Shown piece by piece: positions 17,615 through 24,854 of a DNA stretch of 60,532 nt. The position numbers and the translations under genes were made by a program. The DNA comes from JBJXGE01 sp046154185 (lineage in GTDB: Bacteria; Planctomycetota; UBA8108; UBA1146; JAJFFE01), in NCBI GenBank assembly GCA_046154185.1, contig JBJXGE010000025.1, positions 1-60,532 on the forward strand, given 5' to 3'. The notes beneath the pieces were generated by a model that had not been told where the DNA came from, did not search any database, and saw only the letters and a list, made by a program, of their open reading frames with translations. Position 1 is the first letter of the stretch; every line of letters begins with the position of its first letter.

Positions 17615-17752
17615 TTTGCCGCCACGTCCGCCGCATAAGCTTGCCATCCGCTCGAGCGACAGTGACTCCCCCAGGCGCCGGAACGGACCACGATCGCTCG
17701 AATGTCGACTGCGGGTTTCTCAACTTTCTTGCTGCGAGAGGCAGGCACTCGG

Positions 17753-18517
17753 ATGATGCGGATGCGTTACTACGGACTGGCATTTGGAATCGTCGTGGCG
17801 GTCGTTGCCGCCACATTGGCGAGTGGACGAGTCGAACGAGCTCGCGCCGGCGACGGCGACGAGATTCTGTATTCGAAAGCTCGGATCTATATCGAATACA
17901 ACGACTCTGCGGAGGACGTCGGTGTGCAGGTGTTGCTCGATGGAGAACCGTGGCGCGCCTTGCAGGCTTTTCGGCCCGACGGCAAGCGAATCCTCAATCT
18001 CAGCACGCAACGCGGGCTGCGACTCCAGGGTCTGACGGAGTTTTTCTTCGAGAGCTCCGAGCCTTCGTTGGCCGACGTGCCCTTGTCCGTGTTCTTGAGC
18101 CGCTTCCCAGCGGGTGTGTATGAGTTCGAGGGCGAGACGGTGAGTGGCGAGGAGATCGAGGGCGAGGCAACGTTCAGCCACGTGATACCGACCGGGCCGG
18201 AGATCATCTCGCCAATCTCGATTGGGGACGAGCCAGCAGTCGTGGATCCGGAGAACCTCGTGATCGAGTGGGAGCCGGTGACGACGACGATTTTCGGTTC
18301 GCCCGACAATCTTCAGATCGTTCGCTATCAAGTCATCGTCGAACAGGTGGACCCGCCGCGCCATTTCCAGATCGACTTGCCGGCGTCGACCACCAGCGTC
18401 ACGGTGCCGCCCGAATTTCTCACGCAGCCCGGCACGCTCCACAAGTTTGAAATCCTCGCGGTGGACGCAAGCGGGAATCAAACCATCACGGAAGGCGAGT
18501 TCGTGACGGAGATGTGA
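17753..18517 (+). CDS. Exported single-domain protein with Fn3-like N-module
   Basis: The 254-aa protein of unknown function begins with a signal peptide (YYGLAFGIVVAVVAATLASG). Its body is one module: SRFPAGVYEFEGETVSG, then EGEATFSHVIPTGPEI, LVIEWEPVTTTIFG, YQVIVEQV, TTSVTVPPEFLTQPG and HKFEILAVDASGNQT. The same order of motifs occurs in the N-terminal half of the protein at 13499-14767, so the two are paralogous there; this one lacks the C-module and the acidic tail. ATG 17753 or 17756 follows GAGAGG; an earlier ATG at 17702 would put about 17 polar residues before the signal and is less likely. It is 184 bp downstream of kinase 1 and may be part of its regulon. Confidence 0.75.
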   Translation: MMRMRYYGLAFGIVVAVVAATLASGRVERARAGDGDEILYSKARIYIEYNDSAEDVGVQVLLDGEPWRALQAFRPDGKRILNLSTQRGLRLQGLTEFFFESSEPSLADVPLSVFLSRFPAGVYEFEGETVSGEEIEGEATFSHVIPTGPEIISPISIGDEPAVVDPENLVIEWEPVTTTIFGSPDNLQIVRYQVIVEQVDPPRHFQIDLPASTTSVTVPPEFLTQPGTLHKFEILAVDASGNQTITEGEFVTEM

Positions 18518-18544
18518 TCGTCCGGCGCAACTCGAGTTTATGTA

Positions 18545-18585
18545 CGAGGCCGAGAACAAGCGCTGCGCGCTTGTTCTCGGCCTCG
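18545..18585. terminator. Perfect 19-bp hairpin between convergent genes
   Basis: CGAGGCCGAGAACAAGCGC is followed by a TGC loop and its exact reverse complement, giving a 19-bp perfect stem. It lies between the stop of the N-module gene (plus, 18517) and the stop of histidine kinase 2 (minus, 18688). It probably ends transcription from both sides, although neither side has a long T run. Confidence 0.6.
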
Positions 18586-18687
18586 ATTGCATCGACGTTG
18601 ATGAATTCGCCCTCCGCAGAGATCGCTCGATCTGCGCGGTTGCGTTGGTCGCGGTTTCGCAGCGCGCGCCGTGGGTGAACGCGTTTG

Positions 18688-20073
18688 TCAGACCGAACGC
18701 GGCAGCGTGACGACAAAGCGCGTTCCGACTCCGAGCTCGCTCGTCACTGCGATCGTGCCCGCATGGGCCTCGACGATCCACTTCGAGATGGCGAGGCCAA
18801 GCCCCGTGCCGCCGTGCTCGCGAGTGCGCGCTTTGTCAGCGCGATAGAAGCGTTCGAAAATGTGCGGCAAGTCAGCGGGCGGGATGCCGATCCCGGTGTC
18901 CTCGACCGCGAGCTCCGCGGCGGCGGCGGCGCCGCGAACTCTGACCACGACGCGTCCGCCGGCGCGGTTGTAGCGAATGGCGTTGGTGACGAGATTCGAA
19001 ATCAGCTCCCGCAGCCGATTCGGATCCGCACGCAAATGCACGTCTTCACCTGGCTCGACGGCGATCGCCACGCGCTGGACTTCGGCCAGCGGCGTGAGCA
19101 ACCTCACGATTTCGTCGGCCATCGACTTGAGCGAGCAGCGTTCGAGTTGGAGCGGCAGGGTGTTCGCGTCCGCGCGCGCCAGCGTCAAGAGCCCTTCGAC
19201 GACAGCGCGCATGCGATCGGCGGCTTCGCGGATATCCTCCATCGTCTCGCGATATTCTTCGACGCTGCGCGGTTGCTTGAGCGCGAGTTCCACATTGCCG
19301 GCCACGATCGCGAGCGGCGTACGCAACTCGTGCGAGGCGTCGGCGGTGAAACGCGTTTGCCGTGCGAAAGACTCCTCGAGCCGGCCGAACATCGCGTTGA
19401 GAGTGCCTGCCAAGCGCGAGATTTCATCGCTTCCCGTGACGGCGATGCGACGCGACAAGTCGTTGGCATTGATCTCGTCGGCGGTGCGCGCGATCTGCTC
19501 GATGGGGCGCAGCGCGCGCGCCACCAAGAACCAACCGCCTGCAAAAGATATCAGCAGCACGATGGGCGCCACGATCGCAAGTTGCCAAACGAGATAATAG
19601 AGCGCCGTGTCGACATCGTTCGTGGCTTTGCCGCACACGACCCGCACGCGTTGGGGCGCCACTCCATCTTCCGCGTCGAATTGCTTTTCGAGCTCAGCCG
19701 CCAGCTCACGATAACGGCGACCGCCGAATGCGATGTCGCGCGCACCGTCGGTGGGCGGAACGTCGGCGCCGAGCTGCTGCGCGAGCTCGGAGACCAGCAC
19801 GGCCTGACCGCTCGCGTCACAGAGCTGGTAATAGCGACCGCTCGCGGCGGCGAACTCCGCGTCGAGGCCCGACTCCGGCTCCACAAACCACTGCCCGCCC
19901 TCGAACTCGGCGAGCGCGCACACGGCGCGCGCGCGGCTTTCGAGTTCCGCGTCGAGCGCACGCAGCAAGCTGCGCCGTACGCCGACGAGCAGCGCGGCGC
20001 TAAACCCCGCGACGATGGCAGCGACGATGAACATGTAGAGTGCAACGAGTTTCCAGCGCAATGACACGATCAC
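18688..20073 (-). CDS. Sensor histidine kinase (system 2)
   Basis: The 461-aa kinase has a first membrane helix (LVALYMFIVAAIVAGFSAALLVG), a periplasmic domain of about 130 residues with no motif I recognise (QWFVEPESGLDAEF, RYYQLCDASGQAV), and a second helix (LAIVAPIVLLISFAGGWFLV). HAMP, HisKA (His248 in TADASHELRTPLAIV) and HATPase (LVTNAIRYN, EDTGIGIP, HGGTGLGLAIS) follow. The layout is like CusS/QseC-type kinases. Its ATG overlaps the regulator's TGA by four bases (ATGA). It is the last gene of the operon PepSY protein, regulator, kinase. Unlike kinase 1 it shows no PepSY-like sensor, so the two systems probably sense different things. Confidence 0.93.
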   Translation of the reverse strand: MIVSLRWKLVALYMFIVAAIVAGFSAALLVGVRRSLLRALDAELESRARAVCALAEFEGGQWFVEPESGLDAEFAAASGRYYQLCDASGQAVLVSELAQQLGADVPPTDGARDIAFGGRRYRELAAELEKQFDAEDGVAPQRVRVVCGKATNDVDTALYYLVWQLAIVAPIVLLISFAGGWFLVARALRPIEQIARTADEINANDLSRRIAVTGSDEISRLAGTLNAMFGRLEESFARQTRFTADASHELRTPLAIVAGNVELALKQPRSVEEYRETMEDIREAADRMRAVVEGLLTLARADANTLPLQLERCSLKSMADEIVRLLTPLAEVQRVAIAVEPGEDVHLRADPNRLRELISNLVTNAIRYNRAGGRVVVRVRGAAAAAELAVEDTGIGIPPADLPHIFERFYRADKARTREHGGTGLGLAISKWIVEAHAGTIAVTSELGVGTRFVVTLPRSV

Positions 20074-20741
20074 GGCTCCTTGAGAACATAGCCGTGCCCG
20101 CGCACCGTGTGAATCAGCTGGACCGCGGCGTCGCGATCAACGGCGTTGCGCAGTTTGCAGATATGAACGTCGACGACATTCGACAACGTGTCACTTTGAT
20201 ACGAGTAAATGTGATCGTAAATCTCGGTTCGCGTCACGATCTTGTTGCGGCTCAGCGCCAACAGCTCGAGCAACGCGTATTGTTTTGCCGGCAACACGAT
20301 CGCGCGCCCGCCGCGCGCCACGCTGCGGGAGGAAGTGTCGATCTCGAGGTCGGCAACTCGTATCAATGAGCGAGTGACGCCACGCGTCCGCCGGATCAGC
20401 GCGCGGAGGCGCGCGACCAGTTCTTCGAACGTGAACGGTTTCGTCAGGTAGTCGTCGGCGCCGCAATTGAGCCCGTCGACTTTGTCGGCGATTCCGTCGC
20501 GCGCTGTGAGAATCAACACCGGCGTGTGCGAGCCGCCGGCCCGAAGCTGCGCGAGCACTTGCCGCCCTGACAACTTCGGGATCATGAGATCGAGCAAGAT
20601 GGCATCGAAGCGCTCCGACTTGGCGAGGAAGAGACCTTCCTCGCCGTCCATCGCGACATCGACGCTGAACCCCGCTTCCGTGAGGCCGCGGCGGAGGAGC
20701 TTAGACAGCTTCACGTCGTCTTCGATGACAAGCGTTCGCAT
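20070..20741 (-). CDS. OmpR-family response regulator (system 2)
   Basis: The 223-aa regulator has a receiver domain (MRTLVIEDDVKLSKLL; Asp51 in AILLDLMIPKLSG; LTARDG; YLTKPF) and a winged-helix output domain (VLPAKQYALLELLALS ... NVVDVHICKLRNAV ... TVRGHGYVLKEP). I place the start at ATG 20741, where the receiver fold begins. This is only 14 bases after the stop of the PepSY protein gene, and no strong ribosome site is visible, so translation may be coupled. Its stop overlaps the kinase start. The RTGAR array seen in system 1 was not found in the promoter region of this operon, so it likely has a different binding site. Confidence 0.93.
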   Translation of the reverse strand: MRTLVIEDDVKLSKLLRRGLTEAGFSVDVAMDGEEGLFLAKSERFDAILLDLMIPKLSGRQVLAQLRAGGSHTPVLILTARDGIADKVDGLNCGADDYLTKPFTFEELVARLRALIRRTRGVTRSLIRVADLEIDTSSRSVARGGRAIVLPAKQYALLELLALSRNKIVTRTEIYDHIYSYQSDTLSNVVDVHICKLRNAVDRDAAVQLIHTVRGHGYVLKEP

Positions 20742-20755
20742 CCGGCTGCCAACAG

Positions 20756-21907
20756 TTAGTGTTTCTTGTTCGTGCCGTACTTCGTGAGCTTGAGTTCGGC
20801 GTCCTGGACGAGCCCGATGCCGGGCGCGTAGTATTTGTGCTCCTTGCCTTTCTCGAGCGGCGTCGATTCCTCGGTCTTCAAGCAGCCGGCGAACTTGCCG
20901 GCGGGGCACTCGAAAGCTTCGTTCAACCCGACGATTTCTGCTCGATCCATAGCGACCCCGGGCGCGATCTCCTGAAAGTACTTCGCGCCGATGAGCGGCG
21001 TACCCGGCATCATGAGGCCGAAGCGCGCGCCCTGCGCGCCGGCGAGCCAAGCGCCATCATGGCTCACGACCTTGCCGTCTTTGTACATGTCGACTTCCTC
21101 GCCAAAGTAGTAGACGCTATTCGTCTTCTTGGAAATGGCGAAGAAATTTCGCGACACTTCGATGACTTGGCCGCCTTCTTCTTCACGCTCCTCCACGACG
21201 CGCGTCTCGACGCCGTCGATCTTCTTGGTCTCGGCGAGCACGGTGATTGTCAAGCGCACGTCTTCGCCTTCGTCCTTGCCTTCGAGTACTAAGAAAAACC
21301 CGGGCTCGAGGATGAAGTATGGATTCGATCCCGTCGCCGACCATTCGCTGGCATCGACGCGGAAGGTGTCGGTGAACTTACTAGCTTCCGTTTGACTCTT
21401 CGCCTTGGGTGGCTCGGCCGACAACACAGCTCCGCTCACGCCATCGATTTTCACGACGGTCAGCTTGCCGGCGCCGAACACGTGGACGCTAAAGACGGGC
21501 TTGCCATCTTTGAGCGTGAGTTGGGCTTCCACTGCGGCGCCGGCGCTTTTTGCGAGCGCCGTAGCGACAGCTTCTAGGATGCCGATTTTCGCGGCCTGCA
21601 CCGACTTCGTGTGGTTGTCTTCTTCGATTTCCTGCTCGACGACTTTTCCATCGCTCGCGCTCAGCACGACGTTGCAGGTTTTCGTGCCTTGCGCAACATC
21701 GATCGAATAGACGACCTTGCCGGCGTCGAGTTCCAATTCCGCGTGGAACACGGTTCCCGAGCCCGCCGTTTTCGCGCCGCTTTGAATGGCGTCCTCGAGT
21801 GAAATTTTTGCTCCCGCTACCAGCTTTGCCCAGTCGGTCCCGTCTTGCGCCGAAACGATGGCTCCGCCTGCGAGCACCAACGCAACGATCGCGGCAACGC
21901 TTTTCAT
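20756..21907 (-). CDS. Exported protein with two PepSY domains and a LEPG C-module
   Basis: This 383-aa protein is the first gene of the system 2 operon. It has a signal peptide (SVAAIVALVLAGGAIVSAQ). Two tandem PepSY repeats follow: KISLEDAIQSGAK ... HAELELDAGKVVYSIDV ... SASDGKVVEQEIEED, then KIGILEAVATALAK ... AQLTLKDGKPVFSVHVF ... VSGAVLSA. Residues about 185-380 form the C-module also present in the protein at 13499-14767: NPYFILEPGFFLVLEG, TRVVEEREEEGG, EVSRNFFAISKKTN, YYFGEEVDMYKDGKVV, KYYAPGIGLVQDAELKL. PepSY domains usually act in the periplasm as inhibitory or interaction modules. GAGG precedes the ATG. Location in the same operon as a regulator and kinase suggests that it is an accessory sensor or the regulated output. 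Confidence 0.82.
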   Translation of the reverse strand: MKSVAAIVALVLAGGAIVSAQDGTDWAKLVAGAKISLEDAIQSGAKTAGSGTVFHAELELDAGKVVYSIDVAQGTKTCNVVLSASDGKVVEQEIEEDNHTKSVQAAKIGILEAVATALAKSAGAAVEAQLTLKDGKPVFSVHVFGAGKLTVVKIDGVSGAVLSAEPPKAKSQTEASKFTDTFRVDASEWSATGSNPYFILEPGFFLVLEGKDEGEDVRLTITVLAETKKIDGVETRVVEEREEEGGQVIEVSRNFFAISKKTNSVYYFGEEVDMYKDGKVVSHDGAWLAGAQGARFGLMMPGTPLIGAKYFQEIAPGVAMDRAEIVGLNEAFECPAGKFAGCLKTEESTPLEKGKEHKYYAPGIGLVQDAELKLTKYGTNKKH

Positions 21908-22117
21908 GGTCCTCTTCTCCCGGGTTTTTTGGACTTACGGTTTCCGCACGCCAGGACAGTAGTGCCTAGAGCTTAACTCATCGTGAAGTCGCCGATTCGA
22001 ATTTGGTCGTGAAACTTCACTTGGCCTTAAGGTCGGCCGGTTACGATTCGCACGGAATTGGAGGATCGGGCCGCGAGGCGCGAACTCGATCGCAAGTTTG
22101 GATGGAAAGGACCGGAC
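21908..22117. promoter_or_regulatory. Divergent promoter region between PepSY operon and poly-Asp lipoprotein
   Basis: The 210-bp spacer separates two outward-facing genes of the PepSY locus. It contains GTGAAACTTCAC at 22009-22020, an inverted repeat GTGAA-N2-TTCAC, and a further GTGAA at 21983. These resemble half-sites of the system 1 array but are not spaced by 11 bases. I could not place a convincing -35/-10 pair. Confidence 0.35.
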
Positions 22118-22543
22118 ATGAGAGTCGTTGTGACAAGTCTTGGCTTGTTGGCTGGGCTTTGGTTCGTCGGCTGCAGCGGGACCGCGTCGTACGTCAAGCA
22201 AAACGGTGAGTGTTGTGATGGGAAACAGGCGGCGGGCGCCGCGGTGCTGGTGAGCGCAGCCGGCGCCAGCGCTGACGATGATGAAGATATCCCGCTCGAT
22301 CAGCTGCCGCAGAACGTGAAGGACGCGGCGCTCGGCGCCGTGACCGGCATGGTGCTGACCGCCGCCGAGCGCGAGACGGAAAACGGCGTCGTGATCTACT
22401 CGATCGCTGGCACCGCGAACGGCAAGTCCTACGAAGTCGAAGTCTCGACCGCCGGTGTCGTCCTCGAGATCGAAGACGAAGATGACGACGAAGATGATGA
22501 TGACGACGATGATGACGACGATGACGACAGCGAAGCGGGCTAA
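22118..22543 (+). CDS. PepSY-like lipoprotein with poly-aspartate tail
   Basis: The 141-aa protein starts at ATG 22118, eight bases after GGAAAGG. The N-terminus LGLLAGLWFVGCSG looks like a lipoprotein signal with Cys19 as lipid site (the lipobox is slightly atypical). After a linker with DDDEDIPLDQ comes one PepSY-like domain (LPQNVKDAALGAVTG ... ERETENGVVIYSIAGTANGKS ... EVEVSTAGVVLEIE). The last 25 residues are almost only Asp and Glu, encoded by GATGAC-type repeats. Its domain aligns with the sensor of histidine kinase 1. I infer a periplasmic, possibly cation-binding partner for the sensor. CGCGAC-TTCGG-GTCGCG at 22544-22560 could be a weak terminator. Confidence 0.75.
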   Translation: MRVVVTSLGLLAGLWFVGCSGTASYVKQNGECCDGKQAAGAAVLVSAAGASADDDEDIPLDQLPQNVKDAALGAVTGMVLTAAERETENGVVIYSIAGTANGKSYEVEVSTAGVVLEIEDEDDDEDDDDDDDDDDDDSEAG

Positions 22544-22636
22544 CGCGACTTCGGGTCGCGCGGATTCAGCGCGGTCCCTTTTTCGCGATGGCCCCGGGCA
22601 GCCGATAGAAGACGCCGAGGTTCGAGCGCGCAACCC

Positions 22637-23034
22637 ATGTGTCGAGACCGTCGTTCCCCTCGGCGCGATCGTGCGCAACGATACACGCCTCGAGCAGATC
22701 GATATTCTTGTGGGCCACATCGTTTGGACGAGCCTAGTCTTCCGGGTCCCAGACGCGCCCAGCGACTCACGCGCGGAGATGCCAATATCGACGGCTCGTT
22801 CGACGTTAGCGACGCCGTGTTCCTTTTGCTCAGCCTATTCGTGAGCGGGAGTCCGACGCTGGACTGGACGCCGCAGATGGCAATGACGACGGCGCGCTAA
22901 ACATCGCGGACGCCGTCTACATGTTGCTAGCGCTCTTCGCGAGTGGCGCAGCGCCGGCGGCGCCCTATCCGACCTGCGGCGCCGATCCCACTGCGGATTT
23001 GCTCGACTGCGGTAGTTTTCCGCTCTGTCCGTGA
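22637..23034 (+). pseudogene. Relic of a dockerin-tailed secreted protein, frameshifted
   Basis: Only the C-terminal signature survives. One frame reads RGDANIDGSFDVSDAVFLLLSLFVSGSP; a shift near 22858-22870 then leads to a second frame with ADGNDDGALNIADAVYMLLALF, followed by CGADPTADLLDCGS and FPLCP at the stop (23032-23034). This is the same paired-loop module and Cys tail as in neighbouring intact genes. Upstream sequence back to the poly-Asp gene has no start, signal peptide or continuous frame, and a further frame change is likely near 22770. Confidence 0.7.
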
Positions 23035-23162
23035 GGCACGACCTGCTTCGTCTGCGCCGAGTTCTTGAGCAGATCGGGCTCAATCGCCGCGAACGGACCT
23101 ACGTCAGATCTCGAACTCCAAATATGAAGAAACGGAGAGTTCTAGTTGCACAGACACTTAGT

Positions 23163-23492
23163 TCAAACGACCTCGATGATTTCCTCGCCGGCAGCCAGCC
23201 GATCGAGAATCTCTGGCAGGAGAGGTTCAATCCATCGTTCAAGAACCGCGTTCGTCGCGTTTCCAATTCGGAGCCATACGATCGGAACCCCAGTCGGCGC
23301 GACGATTGCGAGTGCTCCGAAATCTTCGTCCTTAGTAAAAATCACGAGTTCGTGAACTTTGGCGAACTGAAGGATTGCGCGATCTGACGCGCCCAGGCCA
23401 GGCCCATCCTGAATATGTTGAGCGTGGTAGCCACGTCGTTGCAACCACACGCAAAGTGCTGGTGGCAAGTTTCCATCGACGAGAAACTTCAC
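23163..23492 (-). CDS. DUF5615 PIN-like toxin of a type II toxin-antitoxin pair
   Basis: The 109-aa protein opens with MKFLVDGNLPPALCVWLQRRG and contains FTKDEDFGALAIV and PTGVPIVWLRIGNA. This is the pattern of DUF5615 PIN-like proteins (Mut7-C related), in which early and central Asp residues form the putative nuclease site. Its ATG overlaps the stop of the upstream DUF433 gene by four bases. In such pairs the PIN-like protein is the presumed RNase toxin and DUF433 the antitoxin. Function is inferred from family and pairing. Confidence 0.85.
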   Translation of the reverse strand: MKFLVDGNLPPALCVWLQRRGYHAQHIQDGPGLGASDRAILQFAKVHELVIFTKDEDFGALAIVAPTGVPIVWLRIGNATNAVLERWIEPLLPEILDRLAAGEEIIEVV

Positions 23493-23725
23493 GCGTGACG
23501 AGCCGGAATAATGCTGTGGTTCATGTACGCTGCGGCATACGCGATGGAGGCGCGAATGTCATCTTTTTCTAGGTACGGGAAGTCACGAAGAATCTCGTCG
23601 TCTTGGGTACCCGCAGCGAGCATGTCGAGAATGTCTTGGACTCGGATGCGCATCCCGCGAATACACGGGCGGCCGCCGCACTTGCCAGGTTCTATTGTGA
23701 TTCGCCCGAGCAGTTCTTGGTTCAT
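23489..23725 (-). CDS. DUF433 antitoxin
   Basis: This 78-aa protein carries the DUF433 core: GRITIEPGKCGGRPCIRGMRIRVQ in two parts (RITIEPGKCGGRP, CIRGMRIRVQDILDMLAAG), then DDEILRDFPYLEKDDIRASIAYAA. It is a short winged-helix-like antitoxin that would neutralise the adjacent DUF5615 protein and probably autoregulate the pair. I start it at ATG 23725; an in-frame ATG at 23743 is possible, but the family normally begins close to the chosen point. No strong ribosome site is visible. Confidence 0.85.
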   Translation of the reverse strand: MNQELLGRITIEPGKCGGRPCIRGMRIRVQDILDMLAAGTQDDEILRDFPYLEKDDIRASIAYAAAYMNHSIIPARHA

Positions 23726-23980
23726 GGCTGAGAAAGCTACCATGCTAGAGGCTCGAAAACCACTTCTCTGTGGTGCGCAAGCCCGACCTTCGTCGTTGTG
23801 ATATTGCCGGAGGTCGTACTCGCGAGGCAGGTTGACGTCCAAAGGAAAATTCCTACGTGAACTGGTCGCTCTACCCACGCCCGTCTCGCGGTAGCGCCTG
23901 CAGAACGTGTTGCGCTCTGTCCTCTCGTGCTACACTCGGCGCACCCTCGAGTCGGTTCGTCGATCCGGAAAGGAATGAGC

Positions 23981-24733
23981 ATGCGTTCCGTTCTCGCGAT
24001 GATGGTTCTTACCGGACTTTTGGTGACAGCTTCGCTCGCCTCGGCGCAGCCTTACGCCTTGACGCCTGACAGCGCGTTCGTTACTGGCTGCGTGCCCCCT
24101 TCTCCGTGCGATTGTTTCGTCGAGATTGCGGGCAGCGTGAGCGGAGACTTCGCGCTCCAGCTCATCGCGCCACCTTTGGGTCCTATCTATGAATACGAAG
24201 TGTCAAACATCGCGTGGATCATCTCAACGGTGCCTGGGACCGTCACCGGCAGCGGCATGTTCGTCGTCGATCTCGCGGCGCAAACGCAGTCGCTCACACT
24301 TGATCTCGAAGTCGACGGCATCGCCGCGACGCACATGAGTATCGGCGACGTTCCGCTCGCGCCGGGATTCCCATCGACCATCGAGATCGCCGTGTCCCAT
24401 CATGTGATCGGTTGCTTCTTCGATGGATTCGTCATCCGCGCCACGATCGGCGGCGCCGACTTTCGGCGCGGTGACTGTAATGGAGATGGCGCGCACAATA
24501 TCGCCGACCCTATTGCGACGTTAGAGCGTCTGTTCGTGCCCGGCTCGCCGCCGTCTGCGTGCGCGGATGCGTGCGACGCCAATGACGACGGGCTCTTCAA
24601 CATCGCAGACGCGATTTCGTCGCTCGCGCGACTCTTCGGTGGCGCGCCGCCCTTGCCGGCGCCATTTGCTACCTGTGGCGACGACCCAACGGCGGACGGA
24701 CTCATTTGCTTGAGCTTCGCGAGCTGCCCGTAA
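23981..24733 (+). CDS. Secreted protein with dockerin-like C-terminus
   Basis: The 250-aa protein begins with a signal peptide (VLAMMVLTGLLVTASLASAQ). The ectodomain (about 25-160) is a beta-rich stretch with two early Cys (GCVPPSPCDCFVEIAG) that I do not recognise. From about residue 165 comes the paired calcium-loop module: RRGDCNGDGAHNIADPI and DANDDGLFNIADAI, then CGDDPTADGLICLSFASCP at the extreme C-terminus. ATG 23981 lies six bases after AAGGA; the ATG at 23975 is too close to that site. It precedes a second dockerin-tailed gene in the same direction. Confidence 0.82.
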   Translation: MRSVLAMMVLTGLLVTASLASAQPYALTPDSAFVTGCVPPSPCDCFVEIAGSVSGDFALQLIAPPLGPIYEYEVSNIAWIISTVPGTVTGSGMFVVDLAAQTQSLTLDLEVDGIAATHMSIGDVPLAPGFPSTIEIAVSHHVIGCFFDGFVIRATIGGADFRRGDCNGDGAHNIADPIATLERLFVPGSPPSACADACDANDDGLFNIADAISSLARLFGGAPPLPAPFATCGDDPTADGLICLSFASCP

Positions 24734-24854
24734 TCTCCGCGTATTCTGCATCGCGGACGCAGCGCGCATCTTTGCCGACTCACTGTTGCGCGCCGCGCCG
24801 GCTCGTCTAAAATTCTCGGCTCGCGGGGGATTTCGATTTGAGGAGATTGTCTCG

